Source: Streptomyces sp. HUAS MG91 (GTDB taxonomy: Bacteria > Actinomycetota > Actinomycetes > Streptomycetales > Streptomycetaceae). Taken from it: 64,000 nt of DNA. The notes beneath the pieces were generated by a model that made no database searches, was not told the origin of the DNA, and was given only the letters and a program-made list of their open reading frames with translations. How positions within the stretch are numbered: position 1 is the stretch's first letter; every line of letters begins with the position of its first letter. Below, piece after piece: positions 60,583 through 64,000 of the stretch. Location: contig NZ_CP159534.1 in NCBI RefSeq assembly GCF_040529335.1, positions 7,316,001 to 7,380,000 on the forward strand, given 5' to 3'. A program made the position numbers and the translations under genes.

Positions 60583-61611
60583 TTGAAGGCGCTGGTCAAG
60601 GAGAAAGCCGAACCGGGACTGTGGCTGACGGACGTGCCCGAACCGTCCATCGGCCACGGCGACGTACTGATCAAGGTGCTGCGCACCGGGATCTGCGGCA
60701 CCGATCTGCACATCCGCGCCTGGGACGGCTGGGCGCAGTCGACCATCAGCGCCCCGCTCGTCGTCGGCCACGAGTTCGTCGGCGAGGTCGTCGGGACCGG
60801 CCGTGACGTCTCCGACATCGCGATCGGCGACACCGTCAGCGGCGAGGGCCACCTCGTCTGCGGCAAGTGCCGCAACTGCCTCGCCGGACGCCGCCACCTG
60901 TGCCGCGCCACGGTCGGCCTGGGCGTGGGCCGCGACGGCGCGTTCGCCGAGTACGTGGCACTGCCCGCCTCCAACGTCTGGGTGCACCGGGTCCCCGTGG
61001 ACCTGGACGTGGCGGCGATCTTCGACCCGTTCGGCAACGCCGTGCACACCGCCCTGTCCTTCCCGCTGGTCGGCGAGGACGTCCTGATCACCGGCGCCGG
61101 GCCCATCGGGCTCATGGCCGCGGCGGTCGCCCGGCACGCCGGTGCCCGCAACGTCGTCATCACCGACGTCAGCGAGGAGCGCCTGGACCTCGCCCGCAAG
61201 GTCGGCGTCAGCCTCGCCCTGAACGTCGCCAACTCCACCATCGCCGACGGCCAGCGCGAACTCGGCCTGCGCGAGGGCTTCGACATCGGCCTGGAGATGT
61301 CCGGCAACCCGACCGCGATGCGCGACATGCTCGCCAACATGACCCACGGCGGCAAGATCGCCATGCTCGGCCTGCCGTCGCAGGAGTTCGCCGTCGACTG
61401 GGCCCGGATCGTCACCTCGATGATCACCGTCAAGGGCATCTACGGCCGCGAGATGTTCGAGACCTGGTACGCGATGTCGGTCCTCCTGGAGGGCGGCCTC
61501 GACCTCGCCCCCGTGATCACCGGCCGCTACGCCCACACGGACTTCGAGGCGGCCTTCGACGACGCGGCGAGCGGCCGGGGCGGCAAGGTCATCCTGGACT
61601 GGACCGTTTGA
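60583..61611 (+). CDS. tdh: L-threonine 3-dehydrogenase
   Basis: A 342-residue zinc alcohol-dehydrogenase-fold enzyme that oxidises L-threonine to 2-amino-3-oxobutanoate. The catalytic zinc Cys is in [15 protein letters not shown], with GHEFVGEVV giving the His-Glu pair; structural zinc cysteines are in [15 protein letters not shown]. The NAD fold has [19 protein letters not shown]. The TTG start at 60583 has AGGAG 8 nt upstream; sequence before it is not conserved-looking. It is followed by kbl, so the pair forms the classic threonine-to-glycine route. Confidence 0.93.
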   Translation: MKALVKEKAEPGLWLTDVPEPSIGHGDVLIKVLRTGICGTDLHIRAWDGWAQSTISAPLVVGHEFVGEVVGTGRDVSDIAIGDTVSGEGHLVCGKCRNCLAGRRHLCRATVGLGVGRDGAFAEYVALPASNVWVHRVPVDLDVAAIFDPFGNAVHTALSFPLVGEDVLITGAGPIGLMAAAVARHAGARNVVITDVSEERLDLARKVGVSLALNVANSTIADGQRELGLREGFDIGLEMSGNPTAMRDMLANMTHGGKIAMLGLPSQEFAVDWARIVTSMITVKGIYGREMFETWYAMSVLLEGGLDLAPVITGRYAHTDFEAAFDDAASGRGGKVILDWTV

Positions 61612-61677
61612 TCTTCGGCTCACTCGCCGGGCGCTGGACCCGTCCCTGAACTCCCCTCGCTGACAAGGACCCACGGC

Positions 61678-62868
61678 ATGTTCGACAACGTACGCGAAGA
61701 CCTCCAGGCCACCCTCGACGAGATCGTCGCCGCGGGCCTGCACAAGCCCGAGCGGGTCATCGGCACCCCCCAGTCCGCCACCGTCGGCGTGACCTCGGGC
61801 GGCCGCCCCGGTGAGGTGCTGAACTTCTGCGCCAACAACTACCTCGGCCTCGCCGACCACCCCGAGGTCATCGCCGCCGGTCACGCGGCCCTCGACCGCT
61901 GGGGCTACGGCATGGCGTCCGTCCGCTTCATCTGCGGCACCCAGGAGGTGCACAAGGAGCTGGAGGCGCGCCTGTCCGCCTTCCTCGGCCAGGAGGACAC
62001 GATCCTCTACTCCTCCTGCTTCGACGCCAACGGCGGCGTCTTCGAGACCCTGCTCGGCCCCGAGGACGCGGTGATCTCCGACGCCCTCAACCACGCCTCG
62101 ATCATCGACGGCATCCGGCTGTCCAAGGCCAAGCGCTTCCGCTACGCCAACCGCGACATGGCCGACCTCGAGGCCCAGCTCAAGGCGGCCTCCGGCAGCC
62201 GCCGCAAGCTCATCGTCACCGACGGCGTCTTCTCCATGGACGGCTATGTCGCCCCGCTCGTCGACATCTGCGACCTCGCCGAGCGCTACGACGCCATGGT
62301 CATGGTCGACGACTCCCACGCGGTCGGCTTCGTCGGCCCCGGCGGCCGCGGCACGCCCGAGCTGCACGGTGTCATGGACCGCGTCGACATCATCACCGGC
62401 ACCCTCGGCAAGGCGCTCGGCGGCGCCTCCGGCGGCTACGTCGCGGCCCGTGCCGAGATCGTCGCCCTGCTGCGCCAGCGCTCGCGCCCGTACCTGTTCT
62501 CCAACAGCCTCGCCCCGGTCATCGCCGCGGCCTCCCTGAAGGTCCTCGACCTCCTGGAGTCCGCCGACGACCTGCGCGAGCGGCTGGCCGCCAACACCAA
62601 GCTGTTCCGTACGCGGATGACGGAGGAGGGCTTCGACATCCTCCCCGGCGACCACGCCATCGCCCCGGTGATGATCGGTGACGCCGCCGTCGCGGGCCGC
62701 ATGGCCGAGCTGCTGCTCGAACGCGGCGTGTACGTGATCGGCTTCTCCTACCCGGTGGTCCCGCAGGACCGGGCCCGCATCCGCGTGCAGCTGTCCGCCG
62801 CGCACTCCACCGAGGACGTGAACCGCGCCGTGGACGCCTTCGTCGACGCCCGTGCGCAGCTCGCCTGA
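61678..62868 (+). CDS. kbl: glycine C-acetyltransferase (2-amino-3-ketobutyrate CoA ligase)
   Basis: A 396-residue PLP enzyme of the alpha-oxoamine synthase family that cleaves 2-amino-3-oxobutanoate with CoA to glycine and acetyl-CoA. The PLP Lys is in [15 protein letters not shown]; the segments [30 protein letters not shown] and [17 protein letters not shown] are typical. It acts directly on the product of the tdh gene 66 bp upstream, so the two are probably one operon. Confidence 0.95.
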   Translation: MFDNVREDLQATLDEIVAAGLHKPERVIGTPQSATVGVTSGGRPGEVLNFCANNYLGLADHPEVIAAGHAALDRWGYGMASVRFICGTQEVHKELEARLSAFLGQEDTILYSSCFDANGGVFETLLGPEDAVISDALNHASIIDGIRLSKAKRFRYANRDMADLEAQLKAASGSRRKLIVTDGVFSMDGYVAPLVDICDLAERYDAMVMVDDSHAVGFVGPGGRGTPELHGVMDRVDIITGTLGKALGGASGGYVAARAEIVALLRQRSRPYLFSNSLAPVIAAASLKVLDLLESADDLRERLAANTKLFRTRMTEEGFDILPGDHAIAPVMIGDAAVAGRMAELLLERGVYVIGFSYPVVPQDRARIRVQLSAAHSTEDVNRAVDAFVDARAQLA

Positions 62869-62889
62869 CCGGTTTGGGACAATAAAGGC

Positions 62890-63792
62890 ATGATCGAAGC
62901 GCGGCGGCTGCACATCCTCCGTGCGGTGGCCGACCACCGCACCGTCACGGCGGCTGCCGCCGCGCTCTATCTGACGCCCTCCGCGGTCTCCCAACAGCTC
63001 ACGGCCCTGGAGCAGGAGACCGGCCACAAACTCGTCGAGCGCGGTGCCCGCGGCGTACGGCTCACCCCGGCCGGCGAGATCCTGCTGAAGCACACCAACG
63101 CCGTCCTGGCCCAGCTGGAGACGGCCGAGGCGGAGCTGGCCGCGTACAGCACGGGCGCGGCGGGCACGGTCACCGTCGCCTCCTTCGCGACCGGGATCGG
63201 CCTGGTCGTGGGCCCCGCGCTGGCCCATCTGGCCAGGACCGCACCCGGCATCCGCGTCCGCGTCCAGGACGCCGAGGGCGACGCCAGCCTGCCGATGCTG
63301 CTCGACCGCCGGATCGATGTCGCCGTCGCCGTCGAGTACCGGGGCGCGCCCGGCGCCGACGACGACCGGATCACGCGCGTGCCGCTGTACGCCGAGCCGT
63401 TCGACGCCGTGCTGCCCGTCGCGCACCGGCTCGCGGACGCCGAGTGGGTGCCGGTCGCGGACCTGGCCAAGGACACCTGGATCGGCCCGTACCCCGGGAA
63501 CCCCTGCCACGACGTCGTGGTCCTCGCCTGCGAGCACGCCGGATTCTCCCCGCAGTTCGAGCATCTGTCCGACGACTTCCGGGCGGTCGTCTCGCTCGCC
63601 TCCGCGGGCGGCGGTGTCGCGCTGGTGCCGCGCTCCGCGCTGCGCGGCATGGATCTCGCCGAGGTCGTCGTCCGGCCCATCGACGGCGTGGTGCCGACCC
63701 GCAAGGTCTTCGCCGCGGTCCGGCACGGCGCCGAGACCCATCCGCTGATCCGCCCGGTGCTCGACGCACTGGGGGAGGCCGCGGCGGCCTGA
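62890..63792 (+). CDS. LysR-family regulator
   Basis: A 300-residue regulator. The N-terminal winged helix-turn-helix has LHILRAVADHRTVTAAAAAL and LTPSAVSQQLTALEQETGHK. The C-terminal periplasmic-binding-like effector domain covers about residues 88-295. It starts 21 bp after kbl on the same strand, unlike most LysR regulators, which are divergent from their targets; it may be read through from tdh-kbl. The ATG at 62890 has no strong Shine-Dalgarno. Confidence 0.9.
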   Translation: MIEARRLHILRAVADHRTVTAAAAALYLTPSAVSQQLTALEQETGHKLVERGARGVRLTPAGEILLKHTNAVLAQLETAEAELAAYSTGAAGTVTVASFATGIGLVVGPALAHLARTAPGIRVRVQDAEGDASLPMLLDRRIDVAVAVEYRGAPGADDDRITRVPLYAEPFDAVLPVAHRLADAEWVPVADLAKDTWIGPYPGNPCHDVVVLACEHAGFSPQFEHLSDDFRAVVSLASAGGGVALVPRSALRGMDLAEVVVRPIDGVVPTRKVFAAVRHGAETHPLIRPVLDALGEAAAA

Positions 63793-63873
63793 GCACACGC
63801 CCGCAGGGAACGCCTGCACCCGGCTCCGCGGAGCCGCACCTTCTGGCCGGACGGCGTCGACACGCGGCGTGCC

Positions 63874-64000
63874 CTACAGTGCCCCGCCCGCCGTGTCATG
63901 GAAGACCTCCGGCCAGTACACGTACTCGTCCAGGTCGTCCGACTCCCGGCAGGCCTCCGGATCGCACGCCGCCAGGGTCGTCAGCATGATCTCGGCGAGA
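63874..64000 (-). CDS. C-terminal end of an unidentified minus-strand protein (cut by window edge)
   Basis: From the stop TAG (minus strand, 63874-63876) a frame with good codon bias is open to the window end. The visible 41 residues are LAEIMLTTLAACDPEACRE and an acidic/aromatic stretch DDLDEYVYWPEVFHD, then TAGGAL. It is convergent with the LysR gene; a GC palindrome GGCTCCGCGGAGCC at 63822-63835 lies between the two and may terminate transcription. I do not recognise the family. Confidence 0.55.
   Translation of the reverse strand, partial: LAEIMLTTLAACDPEACRESDDLDEYVYWPEVFHDTAGGAL

Noticed and set aside
60340..63819. Very long open frame on the minus strand opposite tdh, kbl and lysR
   Set aside because: It is antisense to three clear genes with catalytic motifs; such frames are common in GC-rich DNA, and its product is a repetitive Gly/Ala/Asp/Val sequence with no domains.
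1..64000. TTA codons that would make genes bldA-dependent
   Set aside because: I saw no in-frame TTA in the assigned genes when scanning by eye; the TTA triplets noticed are intergenic or out of frame. A systematic count was not possible.

Overview
The window is chromosomal DNA from a Streptomyces or very close relative. Base composition is very GC-rich with G or C at most third codon positions, GTG and TTG starts are common, many genes look leaderless, and the families are typical of the genus: a conservon, a SCO6745-family protein, a c-di-AMP riboswitch ahead of a LysM/M23 peptidase, and the actinomycete hopanoid operon. Gene content and order recall the SCO67xx-SCO68xx region of S. coelicolor; that comparison is from memory. 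Nothing looks like a plasmid, prophage, CRISPR array or intact insertion sequence, and I found no rRNA or tRNA genes.

Left part (1-20,290): a cut-off membrane protein, a small membrane protein next to a NarL-type two-component pair, an MpaB/DUF2236 oxygenase, three exported peptidases (M1, X-Pro dipeptidyl peptidase, M14), a D-amino-acid oxidase, an uncharacterised protein, an ABC-F ATPase, Tex, a SCO6745-family protein, an enoyl-CoA hydratase, an RsbW-like ATPase, isopentenyl diphosphate isomerase, a CDF metal exporter and GalE.

Middle (20,564-40,890): two long co-directional operons. The first (20,564-27,593) has seven tightly overlapping genes: a DUF5941/CDP-alcohol phosphotransferase, a LicC-like nucleotidyltransferase, a glycerol-1-phosphate dehydrogenase homologue, a second CDP-alcohol phosphotransferase, a GT2 glycosyltransferase and a TagGH-like ABC exporter. 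It reads as a pathway for an exported, glycerol-1-phosphate-type (or analogous polyol-phosphate) cell-envelope glycophospholipid or polymer, and is the best candidate here for an undescribed system. After a hairpin terminator and a leader of about 380 bases with two possible small ORFs comes the hopanoid operon (28,033-40,890): hpnC, hpnD, a 59-residue DUF6380-type gene, hpnE, a polyprenyl diphosphate synthase, shc, hpnG, hpnH, ispG, dxs and an hpnO-like aminotransferase. It supplies its own MEP-pathway precursors, builds squalene by the HpnCDE route, cyclises it to hopene and attaches the C5 side chain.

Right part (40,900-64,000): an XRE-cupin regulator with a one-helix partner, preceded by three copies of a TTGCCTC-N2-AGGCAA-like box, two of which also form a 13-bp hairpin; a tyrosine phosphatase; the ydaO-type riboswitch and LysM/M23 peptidase; an SGNH hydrolase; a two-hydrolase/TetR operon; an XRE-STAND-TPR regulator; an AraC regulator; a Glu/Leu/Phe/Val dehydrogenase with a palindrome over its start codon; an MBL-fold hydrolase; a palindromic repeat; an unknown membrane protein; an SMI1/KNR4-like remnant; a dienelactone hydrolase; a VOC protein; a five-gene conservon (histidine-kinase-like, roadblock, DUF742, GTPase, GAF); the threonine-degrading tdh-kbl pair with a LysR regulator; and the end of a gene leaving the window on the minus strand.

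All functions are inferred from motifs and family knowledge by reading the sequence; no database search was run.
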